Shown: positions 18,056-30,580, counted from the first letter of the stretch. The stretch is DNA of 37,000 nt from Cryptomeria japonica (GCF_030272615.1 NC_081413.1:101286239-101323238); one strand, 5' to 3'. The notes: generated by a model from the letters alone, not told the origin. Program-made: numbers and translations.

Positions 18056-19057
18056 TTAAAATCTTGCTACCAAGAATACTACATACATGATATCCGGTCT
18101 GGTAGTAGTCAAATATAACAGTCCTCCAATCATTAACCTGCACCAACTTGCATCTACCTTAGGAGATTTATCATCCTTATTTAAATTGAATCCGATAGTC
18201 ATAGGTGCACATATTGGTTTGGAATTATCTAACCTAAAATTCTTCAATAGTTCTTTGACATACTTAGATTGAGAAATAAAAATTCCTTTATCATTCTGAT
18301 TAACTTGCAATCCAAGGAAAAAATTCAACTCACCAATCATGGACATCTCAAATTCTTTTTCCATCTCAACAACAAATCTTTTGCACATATTTTTATTTCC
18401 TCCAAAGATTATATCATCAACATACACTACCACAATCAGAATTTTACCTGAATCTATCTTAAAGTACAATTTATTGTCTGTTGAACCTTTCTAAAATCCC
18501 TGATCAGTTAGATATTTGTCTAACCTCCCATACCAAGCTCTAGGAGCTTGTTTAAGTCCAGACAAAGCCTTTTTCAATCTGGAAATGATATTTGGATCAT
18601 CCTTCAATTTGAATCCTTTCAGTTGTTCAATTTAAACTTCTTTTAACTCTCCATTCAGAAATGTTGATTTCACATCCATCTAATAAAATTTGAAATCTTT
18701 GAATGCTGCAAATGCTAGGAACATCAGGATTGCCTCCATTCTTGCAACCGAGGCATAAGTATCATCAAAGTCAATTCCTTTAATCTGAGTGTATCCTTTG
18801 CCAACCAACCTTGCCTTATTCCTTATAATCTTACCATCTTCATCCAACGTGTTCCAGAATACCCATTTAGTAATGATCACATTCTTGTCTTCTGGTTTGT
18901 TGACTAATTCCCATGTCCAGTTTTTCTCAATTTGATCTAAGTCCTCTTTCATTGCCTTCATCCAATTCTCATCTTTGTATGCTTCCTCTACTGTCTTTGG
19001 CTCAGTTTCAGATAGAAAACACATCAAGGCTTGTTCTTGTGTTGCTTTGCTTCTTGT
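18056..19057 (-). pseudogene. Copia reverse transcriptase
   Basis: RT copies element RNA into DNA. On the minus strand the N-terminal part is at 19027-18680 (EEAYKDENWMKAMKEDLDQI, WELVNKPEDKNVIITKWVF, NKARLVGKGYTQIKGIDFDD, VARMEAILMFLAFAAF). The C-terminal part is at 18469-18056, with the catalytic YVDD intact at 18424-18413 and GELNFFLGLQV and GGLLYLTTTRPDIMY further on. Between them (about 18680-18470) the frame has several stops. The codons just upstream of 19027 continue the copia linker up to the solo LTR insertion at 19057. Confidence 0.9.
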
Positions 19058-20741
19058 TGTAGCATCGTAAATTGTACACCCTTAATTGGGTGGTAGAATT
19101 CCATGCTTAGGTTAGCACCTGCCTTAGTGTGTTTGCATCTTACATTTAAAAATTCTCTTTAAGCATTTAATTAACCAATTTAATTAAATCTAAAGTCTTC
19201 TTTCATCACTCTACATATCATAAAATTGGACCCTTTACATTAAGTGTGCTCCTTTTTATTTTATTCCTCCAATAAATCATTTCATCAAATCCCCTAATTA
19301 TGTCCTATTTCGAGCTTCAAGGCCCGATTTCTCATATCTAGATGCCTCAAATTTCCATATACTCTTGGAATTTTTGCTAAAATCACAATATCTTGCTTCC
19401 CCAAAAATTTGGTGAAAAGTTGTTCGGACCGTGTGTTTGGTGAAAAGTTGGTCAGACTGTGTGGTCAAATTTCGGGAGCATGTTTTGGAAGTATTTTAAT
19501 ATTCAAAACCAAGAGATTGGTGGGAAATATTATTTCTAGGTCAGCCTATGACTCAAAACAAAGTTAGGGTCTCCTACATATAGCCTTTCCTTTCCTCATT
19601 TGAAGAATCTGATTCTCTAGCAGTTGAAGGAGCCTCTTATGAAGTGAAAGTGCAGGTTATGTGGAGTCTACAATCAACAAACCAAGAATTAATCAATCAT
19701 TTATCAAGCCTTAATCAATCATTTTCAACATCAATTAGGAGCTTTGAAGACATTGAAGAATAATAGGAGATCACCGACTGTTAATTGTCTTGTACCTCTC
19801 CCTTAGGGTTTGGTATGGTTTCATGTTATTTTCATGTCTTTGTATGAGCTTCATAACATTCATTTTCAGATTTACATTCATTCTTTAGATACACTATTTT
19901 ATTTGTGATTTAAAGCATTTACATTTACATTTACACTCATTTAGGGTTTACTTTCCAAAGTGTAGGCTAGAACTCTAGATCTACTTGTTCATTTAGGATC
20001 TTGCATACACACAAGATTCTTGCACACACATTTTCAATACATTATCGACTATTTTCTGAGGTGGAAACCAACAAAATAAGGGTTTTGACTAAATAAAAAC
20101 CCTATATAGCCACCTAGACACCATTTTTCAAGTTGCAAGTGCAGGTACATAAATATGACAGACACACGATCTTCAGGAACCAACAAAGCACACAGATATA
20201 GATCCAACATTAGAATTTGACCTTAGTCTTCAGGGACTAGGGCATGTCGCCCTTTTCCTCCCAAGACTATGGCGTGGCACCTTGGTCCTTTGGGTTTTTC
20301 AACATTTTTTGGTAGTTTTACATTTCAGGTCTTCAAAATCCCAGATCCAGTAGTTTCAGCCTCTTGCAGTATCAGGGACCAAGGTGCTCAGTGCCCTTGT
20401 CCTGCCTAGTCAATATCAAATTTCAGTGATAGCTGCATCTCTGAGTTCATTTTATAGTTCTTCTTTTAGTTTCTCAGTTTCAGACTTGCAGGTTTCTGTA
20501 TTTTCAGTTTATGTTTGTGTCTTTACTCATCTCCTAGTATAGTTGGTTATTGCATCATATTTTGCACATCTTCTCTTCATTATAGCAAAGGAATACAAAC
20601 CCTATGAGATATTCCTTGGCTCTCTCTTTTTCTCATAAGAAGTCAAAGTGAAATATCTCCCTAGGCTCTTTCATATTCTAATGTGTGTAGATGAGAGTGG
20701 GATTAGGTCTTCGCTACTTGGTTCCATTTTTATGCATCACA
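19058..20741 (+). mobile_element. Solo LTR nested in the copia element
   Basis: A 1684-bp block starting TGTAGCATCGTAAATTG and ending TTTATGCATCACA is flanked by a perfect 5-bp duplication CTTGT (19053-19057 and 20742-20746). Copia coding sequence is continuous across it. No coding, PBS or PPT lies inside, so it is an LTR left after recombination between the two LTRs of a full element. TACATATAG at about 19576 is a possible TATA box, suggesting plus orientation. A 27-bp imperfect tandem duplication (GGTGAAAAGTTG...GTGTG) lies at 19409-19463. Confidence 0.9.
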
Positions 20742-20746
20742 CTTGT

Positions 20747-21800
20747 GCTGACTCCTTTGCTCTTATCTCCAATGATATATTGTTCTGAGAGATTCTTCTT
20801 AACATACCTTGGTGTTTTGGATGCAGATGTTGGAGTATATTGATCATTCTTTTCTTCTCTCCTAGTTTCTTCCTTTCTTTCATTTTCTCTAGACTCATAT
20901 GAGTCATAGCCTACTGCTATTTCTGAATCTTTTGAAGTCTTCTCATCAACTTTTACACTTGCACTTTCAACAATCTTATTCGATCTTTTGTTAAAACATT
21001 GATATGCTTTACTCTTTATTGAGTAACCCAAGAATATGCCTTCATCTGCTATGTTGTCAAACTTTCCAAGACTTCTCCGTCTCTCCTAATATAGCACTTT
21101 CTTCCAAAAACTTTGAAATATTTTACTGTTAGAGTTCTTCCATACCATAGTTCATAAGATGTCTTACCATACTTCCTTCAATACAAAATTATGTTAAGTG
21201 TGTATGTTGCTATGTGAATTGCTTCTCTCCAGTAAACTTCTGGTAACTCTGCTCCTTTAATCGTAATTCTAGTTACTTCTTGTATAGTTCGGTTCATCCT
21301 TTCAACTACACCATTCTGTTGTGTTGTCCAGAAGGTAGATAACTATCTTTTGATGCCATGTTTCTCACATAAGTCATTTAACTCATCCAAGATAAATTCT
21401 CCTCCTCTATCAAACCTTAAACATTTGATTTTCCTGCCAACTTCATTCTCAAATTTTGCCTTGAATATCTTGAACTTTTCTAATGCTTCATGTTTTTCTC
21501 TAAGAAATGCAACCCAAGTCATTCTAGAATAATCATCAATCAGTAACATGAAATACCTCTCACCTTGTAGGCTTCTTGTCTGATTTGGACCACAAAGAAC
21601 TGTATGAACCAAATCTAGTAATCCAATGGATGAGTACTCCTTTCCTCTGAGTGTGCTTCTAGTTTGCTTTCCTATTTGACATTCCCTACAAATGTTATTC
21701 TCCGGTTTAGAAAATCTAGGAAAATCTCTTATTGTACTCTTTGAATTGATCTGTACCAAGTTATCAAAGTTGATATGACACATCCTCCGGTGCCATAGCC
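20747..21800 (-). pseudogene. Copia integrase and linker
   Basis: On the minus strand 21783-21343 holds the pre-integrase zinc region (NICRECQIGKQTRSTLRG) and the core (RYFMLLIDDYSRMTWVAFL, IKCLRFDRGGEFILDEL). The first catalytic Asp of the HTDLCGP-type motif is Val here (VHTVLCGP, codon 21600-21598). The second Asp (RFDRGG) is present, and the Glu of NGVVERMNR is visible near 21280 beyond a stop. The C-terminal linker runs through several stops to 20747 (IIGDKSKGVSTS), where the solo LTR cuts it. Confidence 0.88.
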
Positions 21801-21905
21801 ACTGTCATCAAGTTGTGATATCAAGCAATGTTTTGTAGTTCCTTCCAATAGGTACATATTTCCATTTTTCCTTCTTCCAGCTACAATAACCATTCTAAAA
21901 CCCTT

Positions 21906-22262
21906 CTAGATCTTGCATCCATTGTCCTGAAAAACAATATTGTATCCATTTTCGCACATCTTTCTGACACTCAATAGATTATGATGCAAACCCTTCATAT
22001 AATAAACATTGTCAATGTTATACTTTCCATCAAAAGTAATTGAACCAATACCAACGATTTGTGTTGTTTGATCATCTCCAAATCTAATTGAATCTCCATC
22101 ATATCTTTCAAGTTTTATGAATTTAGTTTTATCACTAGTCATATGATTTGAGCATCCACTATCAATCAACCATTCATTCTTATCTCTTCTAGCATGAAAT
22201 GCGTTAGCAATGGTCTTAGAGATATCATACCTAGAACATCCATTTCTACCAAAAACAAACAA
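21906..22262 (-). pseudogene. Copia protease
   Basis: The minus-strand frame has EWLIDSGCSNHMTSDKTKF, with the active Asp at 22163-22161, then RFGDDQTTQIVGIGSI and GLHHNLLSVRKMCENGYNI, the usual aspartic protease and its junction to integrase in plant copia. It overlaps the end of the gag frame (22166-22519) by a frameshift near 22240. A stop after DNGCKI separates it from integrase. Confidence 0.9.
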
Positions 22263-23119
22263 TCATCATCCTCATAGTCCGATTCATCATCCGAAATACC
22301 AATATCATCCCTAACATAATATGCCTTCTTATTGAACTTTCCCTTGTTTTCCCTAAACTTTTGCCTATTTTCCTTTTCTGAACATCTAGTTGCAATATGA
22401 CCAATCTTACCACATCTAAAACATTTAAAGGGTAACATACCTTTGTATTTTCCAGTGCCTTTCTTCAACTTTCTTACAAAGTTTGCTTCTACCTCATCCG
22501 AGCTTCCCTCATCATACAAACTGTCTTCAGATACCTTGAATGTGGTTTCTGATTTGTCTGAATGTGGTTTACTTCAAATGTAGTCAAGGTACCAAACAAT
22601 TGCTCTTTGATAAATTTCTTCAAACCATAAGTTTCTTCAATTGCAGAGATCTTGTTAATATAGCTTACCTATAATATCATTAGAATTTTGTCAATCACAT
22701 CTTCATCACTCAAAGTACCTCTGAGTTCTCTAATCTCATTTATTGTGGTATCCACCTCGTCAAAGTAGCTTACAATATCTTCTCTTAGCAATTAACCTCT
22801 TTGTCAGCTTGACTCTTTCATTCCCTTCATAGATGTCTTTTTACTTCTGCCAGACCTCATAAGCAATATTCAAAGAGATAACCTTAGTCAATTTAGTTTT
22901 TGATAATGCACTGAATATAGCATACCTTGCTTTTTCATTTTTTTCATAAGCTTGAATCTCATCTAGAGTATTGAGTCCATTCGCTCGTAGAAAATACTTA
23001 GTCTCCACAGTCTTCCAAGTGTTGTAACCCAGAGAAACCAAATAACCTCTCATCTTTACTTTCCAAAAACTACAATCAGATCCTTCAAAGATAGGAATGG
23101 ATAACTTGTGTGCCATCAT
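22166..23119 (-). pseudogene. Copia gag
   Basis: It starts at ATG 23119 (MMAHKLSIPIFEGSDCSFWK), with WKVKMRGYLVSLGYNTWKTV and ARYAIFSALSKTKLTKV, the gag-polypeptide domain of plant copia elements. A stop follows at about 22841. After a shifted, stop-containing stretch, the frame 22519-22166 carries KKGTGKYKGMLPFKCFRCGK with a complete CX2CX4HX4C zinc knuckle (CFRCGKIGHIATRC, about 22427-22386) and an acidic DDESDYEDDD tail. It binds and packages element RNA. Confidence 0.88.
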
Positions 23120-23167
23120 ATCAAGATCTACCTCAAGTAGTTAAGCTCTATATCAAGGAACCACAAC

Positions 23168-23179
23168 TCTGATACCAAT
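23168..23179 (-). other. Copia primer binding site
   Basis: TTGGTATCAGAG on the minus strand is next to the 5' LTR end at 23180, complementary to the tRNA-iMet 3' end. Confidence 0.9.
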
Positions 23180-24093
23180 TGTTGAATATCCAGGAAACTG
23201 AGGGGGGGGGGGGGTGAATCAGTTGATAACAAATTTAATTTTTTAACCTTAACGCATAGATCCTGAAAATTAATTATAATTAATAGAATTAGAAAATGCA
23301 TGCACAATTCAGATTAGGCACAAGAAACACCATAATTTACGTGGAAAACCCAAGAAGGGAAAAACCATGGAGAATGCTAATTCTCAATGTATAAACACCG
23401 GTTAAGGTGATTTTTTACAAAGGGTGGCTCACTACCAATATGCTCATTGCTGGTGGGCTCACTCCCTTGAAAGGGTCACTGCCAATATTCTCACTACAGA
23501 TGGACCCACTGTCTTGGAAGGCTCACTGCCGAAGAAGAAAGAAAGACAAAGAGAATCCACCATAAGAAAAACACAATCTGCACTGTCAAAACTGCTTCTA
23601 GTAAATATCTCACACAATCACTAGATTCCTTCAATCTCACATGTCTTCAACACAAAAAGTCACATATGAAATCATCAAACCAGACTCCTATATATATTAT
23701 CTCTGGAAATCATAATTCTCAATGTTGGTTGGGATAGAGATCTAAAATAGGTCTCCACTAAACATTCTAATGGTGGCAAGGAATGAAAAGTGGACCATAT
23801 CACGCGGTTCCTCAATTCACTACACACATCACCATGGCTGAACCTAAAATGCATTCGCATGCTATGCAATCTCAATATCTGGTCTAAGGCCTCGATCTCC
23901 GAACCAATTTAGACCCAAAGATAATACATAAAAACATCTTCAGAGGTACCAAACGCATCCGGTGAAACTTGGAAACCTTCAAACACACAACATACCTAAA
24001 ATGAACACTCCTGCTCATCATACCATGTCCAGACTTAATCCAGACCAAAGGATTTCACATCAATGCTAGTTGACACATAATGTAATACTAACA
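23180..24093 (-). repeat. Copia 5' LTR
   Basis: On the plus strand it reads TGTTGAATATCC, then a 13-base G run (23202-23214), ending ATACTAACA. It is homologous to 16384-17246. The run reads as poly-C in the element orientation, the GATTCACCCC type of LTR end also seen at about 35803. Confidence 0.92.
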
Positions 24094-24098
24094 CAACC

Positions 24099-25695
24099 CT
24101 CTTTTGTGTGTTGACATATGTTCACTTGTGTTTGTGTTGTGTTTTATTCTCATACTATGAAGTCTTTTAGTGTATTGTACTTGGATGTTAGCATGACAAT
24201 CAAACATCTATGCAACATACTAATATACACCAACTATGTATATTTAAAACATCCACTTTTTGCCTTTCTAGTCTCCTTTAGCTTCCAAAAATTCTTTTTT
24301 AATTGTCATTTAGTCAGGTATTGGAAGTTGTACACTTATGTTTGCATTCTTGAGTGTCCATTGGGCTTCCCTCTCATTATTTTGAATTTAGGATTCTCAT
24401 TCCTCAAATCAGATTGAGCTCTTCTACAACTATCTACAATATTCTTTGGTACTCTTTTCAATCCAACACTGTCTTGTGAGCTCTTGATTTATTTGATGAA
24501 AACCATTGCAATTTATATTTGATATTTTAATTTTCACCATTTTTATTTTTATTTTTGTAAGCATCCTTTGTCATAGACACCTCTATTAACACATTGGGAG
24601 CTTTATCGATATTTCCTTTATCTTTCCATTCACACAAAGGTGTTCATCTGAGTAGACCGGGGATTTAACATTAGTAGTTTCACTTATTATTGTTGTTCTT
24701 AGTTTCTAAATACACATGGGCTAAGAGAATATAATCTCAAACTCCATTTTTCAATCCTAACTTCTTGTTGAGGTTGAAAGGCCAAAATAGGGGCTTAACT
24801 TAAAGGAAAGATCCTATGCAACCATCGCTTTCTTCTCTTTTTAAAATGTGAATGTTTGAAAGCCTTCAAACACGTGCATGTTTCTTTTTCCTCTTGGTTT
24901 CTCTTTGTCATTTCATTTACTTTGTTTAAAATTACCACTTTGTTGTGTTTTTTATTGTACTAATTGTCTACATTCATTTTGGTATATCCTACTGTGCTAC
25001 TCTTGCTTCTATTCATCTTTGTGTGAAGCTATTTTCTAAAATATGTATATGATTTTGAGTTTACAATTTTTCAAGATACTAGTGCATAGGGATGGTGATG
25101 CTAAATTGAACAATAATACACCATGTAGATTTTTGTATGATATAGTATTGTTTTGGATAATAGGCTTCGTATTTTGCTAACATGTTCCTCATTTTGTGTT
25201 ATTGCTCCTTAATTCTATTTGTCATTTTAGTACTTCTATTTTTTTATAATTAGTAATTTTACAATCCAACTCACATTTAATGTAATCTAGAAATCAAAGA
25301 AGCTTAATTTTTATTTTAAATTTTGATAAACTTGTTTCAACACACAAAATTTTCAAATTCCTTCCATTTTATCCAAGAACATTTTTTTCCTTTTCTATTT
25401 TTTTTTAGGGTTTTATCTTGAACCTCCTTCCACAATCCTAAAAGAAAAAAACTATGACCTTTGATCAAATTTATTTACACCTTTCTTAATATTATCCTTT
25501 TATTTTTCATAATGAACATGTTATCCTCTTTTCTTATGCCACTTTCTTGCTTTGCTCTAATATTTACAAACGAGAAGGTATATTTTTTTTGTTCTCTCCT
25601 TGTTTTTTTCTTTCTAAAACAAAACAATTTTTTTGAAAGTCAAGCATTATAAAATTTAATAGAATTTAAATTAAAACATAAAATACTACATTATT
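24099..25695. other. AT-rich non-coding stretch, possible old LTR
   Basis: No gene is seen. GAGGTTGAAAGGCCAAAATA at about 24769-24790, followed by AAGATCCTATGCAACC, resembles a motif in the LTRs at 19058 (20058-20115) and 30581 (31279-31332). The copia element may therefore sit in an old LTR of the same broad kind. The rest is T-rich. Confidence 0.4.
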
Positions 25696-26768
25696 TTGTA
25701 AATTATTTTTAAAACAATTATTTTAATTCAAGATAAGAATTTCATTATATTTATAAACATAACTTATCAAAAATGATGAAATTTAATTATGATATTCAAT
25801 TTATAATTCTATGAATGATCATGAAAATAGGACTTATATTGATTTTCTAGGATAATTCTCCTTCAAGTTGTCTTTCCAAAGATCAACAATACTCAAATAA
25901 ATAAATCATAGCACAATACTCAATAGATTGAATCATGAATTATCTGTAAATACCTTACAAATCTATTGATTTAAAGGACCCCATCCCTAACTTGATAGTG
26001 ATGAAACCAAGGACCCATCCCTAGTTTGTCAAAGGTAGGAAAAAAGCATGTCCCTCCAAACCCTAGCTCACCATGTGATCCTGAACCTCATCTAGTAATA
26101 ATACCAAGGACTTCGTCATGTTTGCAATCATTAACTAGAATTAATAATTGATATTGATGTATTTGCTAGATTATTGTTGATCGCTTAATCTGTCTTTATT
26201 GACATTTCTTGAAGGATTGATAAGTGGATGCTTAAATGTTCCTTGAATAAATTGGTCCATAAATGTTTGATATTTGAATAGTTAAGATTTGCATAATTGA
26301 TTGATTGATTTATTGATGTTGAATGATTGATGTTAGTATGATTGGTTTGATGATTGACAGAATAATTTTATAAATTGATTCTTAAATGGATTTTTGATTT
26401 CTTATATAGTTGAAAGAATTGATATTTGAGGATGGATTCCTAAATTGATGATTCTCCCTTTAATCATCATTATTTATTTGATTGGATGATTGATTTTTCT
26501 TTTATACCCATTTCTTGAAGTAGTTAGCACCCTTCATAGGGAATGAGTCACCACCCTTCATTGCTACATTTGAGAATAATAATTTATTTCCAAGTTGATT
26601 TCTTTCATTTGCCATTTATGATTTATGGATATTCTTCTCAATCGATCTCCCTTTTAAATCTCGTGTTTGAGACACAAATCTTAATTTCATGCCTTTTGAC
26701 CATTCATTAAACACAATTAAATTTTAGTTATATCCTTATTTATTATATCTCATTTTAAAAACATTACA
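25696..26768 (-). repeat. Gypsy-like 3' LTR, old
   Basis: On the minus strand it starts TGTAATG at 26768, directly after CTTGAGGACAAGAAATCTTG and a GGCTAGGGTGGAC tract typical of gypsy 3' ends. Positions about 25722-26243 repeat 29246-29803 directly (GATAAGAATT, TTATCAAAAATGAT, CCCATCCCTA, TCAAAGGTAGGAAAA, ATTGTTGAT words). The left edge is not sharp. Confidence 0.65.
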
Positions 26769-27935
26769 GTCCACCCTAGCCAAGATTTCTTGTCCTCAAG
26801 CAATGACAAGATAGGATACCTTCTTATAGATAACTTGAAAGTGTAGATGCAACAACAATTTTTTTATAGTTGGACTCCACAACACTTGTCTCTTCTATAC
26901 ATTACATGGCCTTGACTTTCATAATTTAGGATGTGATTGTCTTCCTACTCATAATAGGTTGTTATATTTCCTTGTCATGACCTTTACACACCAGAATGAA
27001 CTTGACCTTCAAAAGTGAGTATTGCAAGGACCTCTATCCAATTATCCTCTTGTTCATTTAACCTATATTCATTGTATACTTCACTTTTCAATATTTTCCT
27101 ATACTTATTAGTATTTTGTCTTTATGATTGTTTCAGTTTGCAATTCACTCTTTAGAACCTCCCTCTATATGTTCCTTGATGTATTTGCATGTCCTCTAAA
27201 TTTTTTTCACTTATCCACTATTATCTAGGGTTTGTAGAACACTTAAAATAATCCCATGACTAATTAGAACATCCTTATGATTGTCCTTTACATCTCATTA
27301 CCCATAATTTGTGTTGATTTATCCTTTCTCATTGTCATTCCCTTTGGGTAAATTTTTGTCATGTTTTTTCTCCAAACAACTCATGTACCACTCCATTGTC
27401 CATCATTGCCTCTAACTATCATTTGTCTTTATGTTGGTCTTTTTTATGAGATCCTTTAACTATCATCAATTCCCCTTCAATATTCATACGAATGTGTCCT
27501 CTTTTACTTGTCATTGACTATCTTGTGGTCTATTTAGAACCTTCTAGGACTGCTATTCACCTGTTACCCACTTACCATGTCTTCTTGAAACAAAGTTCAG
27601 GGTTTTGTTTGGAACAAAAATATCGATTAGTCAAGCTCTCAAAATTGTAACAACATATCATAATCCTTGGATAGGACTCTTTGACATCTTTTAAGACCCC
27701 ATTTAAATTTCAAGCTTTGTCACTCATAATTGCTTGCTAACTCTCACTCTACTATCTCTATGATGTAAGGTCATGTTGCACTTGGAACTTTTCTTATGCT
27801 TGATATATTCAAAAAAATTACAAGGTTTATCTCTTCTTCAACCAAGTTTATTTTTTCTGTCTTTGTAGTCAAACTTGACCATATTAAATGCTCAATGTAA
27901 GAGTACAATTTATCTTTACCCTACAAGGTAGTAGG
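26769..27935 (-). mobile_element. Interior of the old gypsy-like element, non-coding
   Basis: This lies between the two LTR copies, with no readable gag or pol. With the solo LTR removed the interior is only about 1.2 kb, so this was a short non-autonomous derivative or a deleted copy. A CAATGAATATAGGTTAAATG-type stretch on the minus strand has no clear protein match. Confidence 0.5.
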
Positions 27936-29166
27936 TGTAGACACCTAAAAATGTCTCATTGATCATGTACTAATTATTCGTCTAATTGATTAAATAATTC
28001 TTCAATTCTTTAATTAAGTTAATTAATCATATTCTTCTAAATTCATATTTCCTTACCATCGTACTAATTATTCTATTTCTTATTCTATCATCATTTAATC
28101 ATTTTTAACTATTTTCTAAATATTAATTAAATATTTATTATTTAATTAATTCTGATTAATTTCCTAATTTAAATAATCTTTATTATTTAAATAAATTAAT
28201 TCTCAATTTATATCTCTAATCATCTAATCATTCAACTCTCTTCTAAATATTAATTAAATATTTATTATTTAATTAATTATGATTTAAATAATCCTTATTA
28301 TTTAATTAAAGTCCATTTCTAGCATAATTAAATAGTTTCTTTAAATTATTTAATTAACTAATTAATTCTTCAATGCCAAATCCCCAAATTCTAATTTCAT
28401 TTAATTTCATATTCTTCTAATTTCTTCCAAATTCAAATACATGTGCATGATTTCAAAAACCAAATTGAAAACCAAAGTCAAGTTCTAAATATATTCAGAT
28501 ACTAAATTGAATTTAAATAAATTTAATTATTTGAATAAATATCATGCAAAGATTAAATTGAAAATCTAAGTCAAAGTGCAAGCACATGCTAAATTAATTA
28601 ATTCAATCAATCAATTAATTAAATCATTTATCTCTCCAGTCTCTATTTTCATCTTCTAGTTCTCTTGGTCATCTTCTTTATTTCTTCCAATCATTCTTTT
28701 TCTTCTTTCAGTTAGCTTTTTCTCAATCAATTGACTCCTTTAATCTATTAAATCTATTTTGTTTCAGTGCCAAGTCAACAGTTCAACTATCAATCAGCAT
28801 GTGAGCTCACTTGAGTTCCACCTCTTGATCATTTTGTTCCACCTTTCAATCAATCTTCTCCAAAAATCTATAAATTGAGCATTCAATCCTCACAATTCCT
28901 CTAGATCATGAACTTTGAATCTTTGTGTCATTTGCAGGTTGCCAGCGCAATATCTGAGAGCCATCATATCATAGAGAAGAGAAGAGCAATGGAAGTTATA
29001 CACAGTCACGGAATAGGGAGTCTTTAATTGATTTCATTTATAGTTCCTATTTTGCTTGATTGTGTTATTTCATTGTTTGTTTGTTAGAATTCTTTGATTA
29101 GATAGGGATTTGTGATTTCCCTTTGATTCTAATTGATATTTTATAAGATGAATTTGACAAGCTACA
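27936..29166 (+). mobile_element. Solo LTR with GTAGG target duplication
   Basis: A 1231-bp block starts TGTAGACACCTAAAAATG and ends GACAAGCTACA, flanked by GTAGG (27931-27935 and 29167-29171). TATAAAT at 28869-28875 lies on the plus strand. No coding, PBS or PPT is inside. It sits only about 10-20 bases from the primer site of the surrounding minus-strand element. The first 600 bases are very AT-rich, with repeated TTAATTAAAT words. Confidence 0.88.
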
Positions 29167-29171
29167 GTAGG

Positions 29172-29191
29172 ATCAATACTTTGATACCAAT
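29172..29191 (-). other. Primer binding site of the old gypsy-like element
   Basis: On the minus strand ATTGGTATCAAAG follows the LTR end GGGACATTACA, a one-base variant of the tRNA-iMet site. Confidence 0.65.
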
Positions 29192-29805
29192 TGTAATGTC
29201 CCTTTTTGGGATATTCCTAAGTTTTGCCCTAAAAAAATAATTCCAGCTCAAGATAAGAATTGTATTATATTTATAAATATAATTTTATCAAAAATGATAA
29301 AATTTTATCATGATATTCAATTTATAGTTCTATGAATAATTCTAAAGATAGAAATTATTTTGATTTTCTATAATAATTATCCTTCAAACTATCTTGCAAA
29401 AGATCAACAATACTTATATCAATAAATCATAATACAATACTCAATTTATCAAATCATGAATTCCTCATAAATAGCTTGCATATTTTCTAAGTTAAAAGAT
29501 CCCATCCCTAGTTTATCAAAGGTAGGAAAAGACATCATCCCTCTAAACCTTAGCTCACCTTGTGAGCTCAAACCTTGTCTAATGACAATACTAAGGACCC
29601 CATCCCTAGCTTTCTAGAGGATAGGAAAACATCCCAACCTTTTAAAACATGGCCCGCCCCGTGGGCATAGACATCATCTATCTCACAAGTACTAAGTAGA
29701 ACTGAAAATTGTTATCTTGATGTATTTGATAAATTATTGTTGATTTCTTGATCTCACTTTATTGGCATTTCTTGAATGATTTATGAGTGAATGCTTAAAT
29801 GTTTT
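29192..29805 (-). repeat. Gypsy-like 5' LTR, truncated
   Basis: On the plus strand it begins TGTAATGTCCCTTTTTGGG. It matches 25722-26243 until TGCTTAAATG at about 29800, where similarity stops at the probable LINE tail. The first half of this LTR (element orientation) is missing or displaced beyond the insertion. Confidence 0.7.
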
Positions 29806-30580
29806 TATTGCGATAAATTTTAGGAAGGGCTCGAACTTGTTACAGTAAAAACACCCATCAAGGCAAGTAGAGAGAGTCTCACTAGAAACGAGACTGAGAA
29901 GATCACATAGAGACTAAGAAGCCTCTAACCAGAGCAAAGAACCGATGAGAAATAAGGGTCCCAACCCTAAATTAAATACTTCTTCTCAATACAATAACAA
30001 GAAAGTGGAGTTCTAGAAGTGCCTTTCCTCCTTCTACGAACAAAATCCCAAGCTATGTTATCATCAATGATCCCACAATAAGAGGAAATAAGAGAGAACC
30101 TTTCATTGGAGGACTAAAAACAAGAGAAGCAACCTAATTACAAGGAAACAAATAGGAATCAATCTCATTAGAAGTCAAAAGTTGAGAGGAGATAATAGGC
30201 TCCACATGAGAAGAAAAGAAAACCACTAGAGAAGATGGAACTCAAGTGGAAGTCGACGAAGGAAAAGGAGGAGAGCACTTAATGACATGGACCACAACAT
30301 GATCTTAATGACATGACTCATCAAATACCTAAGTATAGATATCCTCCATAGAGACAATAACCTCAATAGTTAAGTGATCATCAAAATCATTCTTCTACCA
30401 AGTAGTAGAACCCTTTTGATGACCCAAAGAACTATCAAATGTCAAGTGACTTGTAGAAAAGAAAAGATGTCATCAAAAGGGATGTTCTCATAATCCAAAG
30501 GTTGCAGCCAGGATCCTCAACCATCAAAATCACATCTCCATGAAGAGGCCTTAATAGGTCAATGCCCACAAAAAGATGAG
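29806..30580 (-). mobile_element. Probable 5'-truncated LINE 3' end
   Basis: Read on the minus strand, this ends AAATTTATCGCAATAAAAAC at the LTR break, resembling a LINE tail with a short A-rich end. There is no LTR, no clear ORF and many stops. It interrupts the 5' LTR of the older element and is itself bounded on the right by the Tat-like LTR at 30581. The LINE call rests on the tail and the truncation pattern only; an unrelated fragment remains possible. Confidence 0.4.

Larger units (their letters stand above)
16384..24093 (-). mobile_element. Ty1/copia retrotransposon, both LTRs, decayed
   Basis: The element is 7.7 kb on the minus strand with LTRs at 23180-24093 (5') and 16384-17246 (3'). 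It is bounded by the perfect 5-bp target duplication CAACC (16379-16383 and 24094-24098). Reading right to left: PBS, gag with zinc knuckle, protease, integrase, RT, RNase H, PPT. This integrase-before-RT order is diagnostic of Ty1/copia. A 1684-bp solo LTR interrupts the stretch between integrase and RT. Every domain carries stops or shifts, so it is not active. Confidence 0.95.

Noticed and set aside
25461-25652. Hydrophobic ORF, possible membrane protein
   Set aside because: T-rich DNA yields Phe/Leu-rich frames by chance; there is no start context or homologue.
28050-28630. AT-rich repeats (TTAATTAAAT words) as a matrix attachment region or origin
   Set aside because: They lie wholly inside a solo LTR and reflect its base composition; nothing specific supports an origin.
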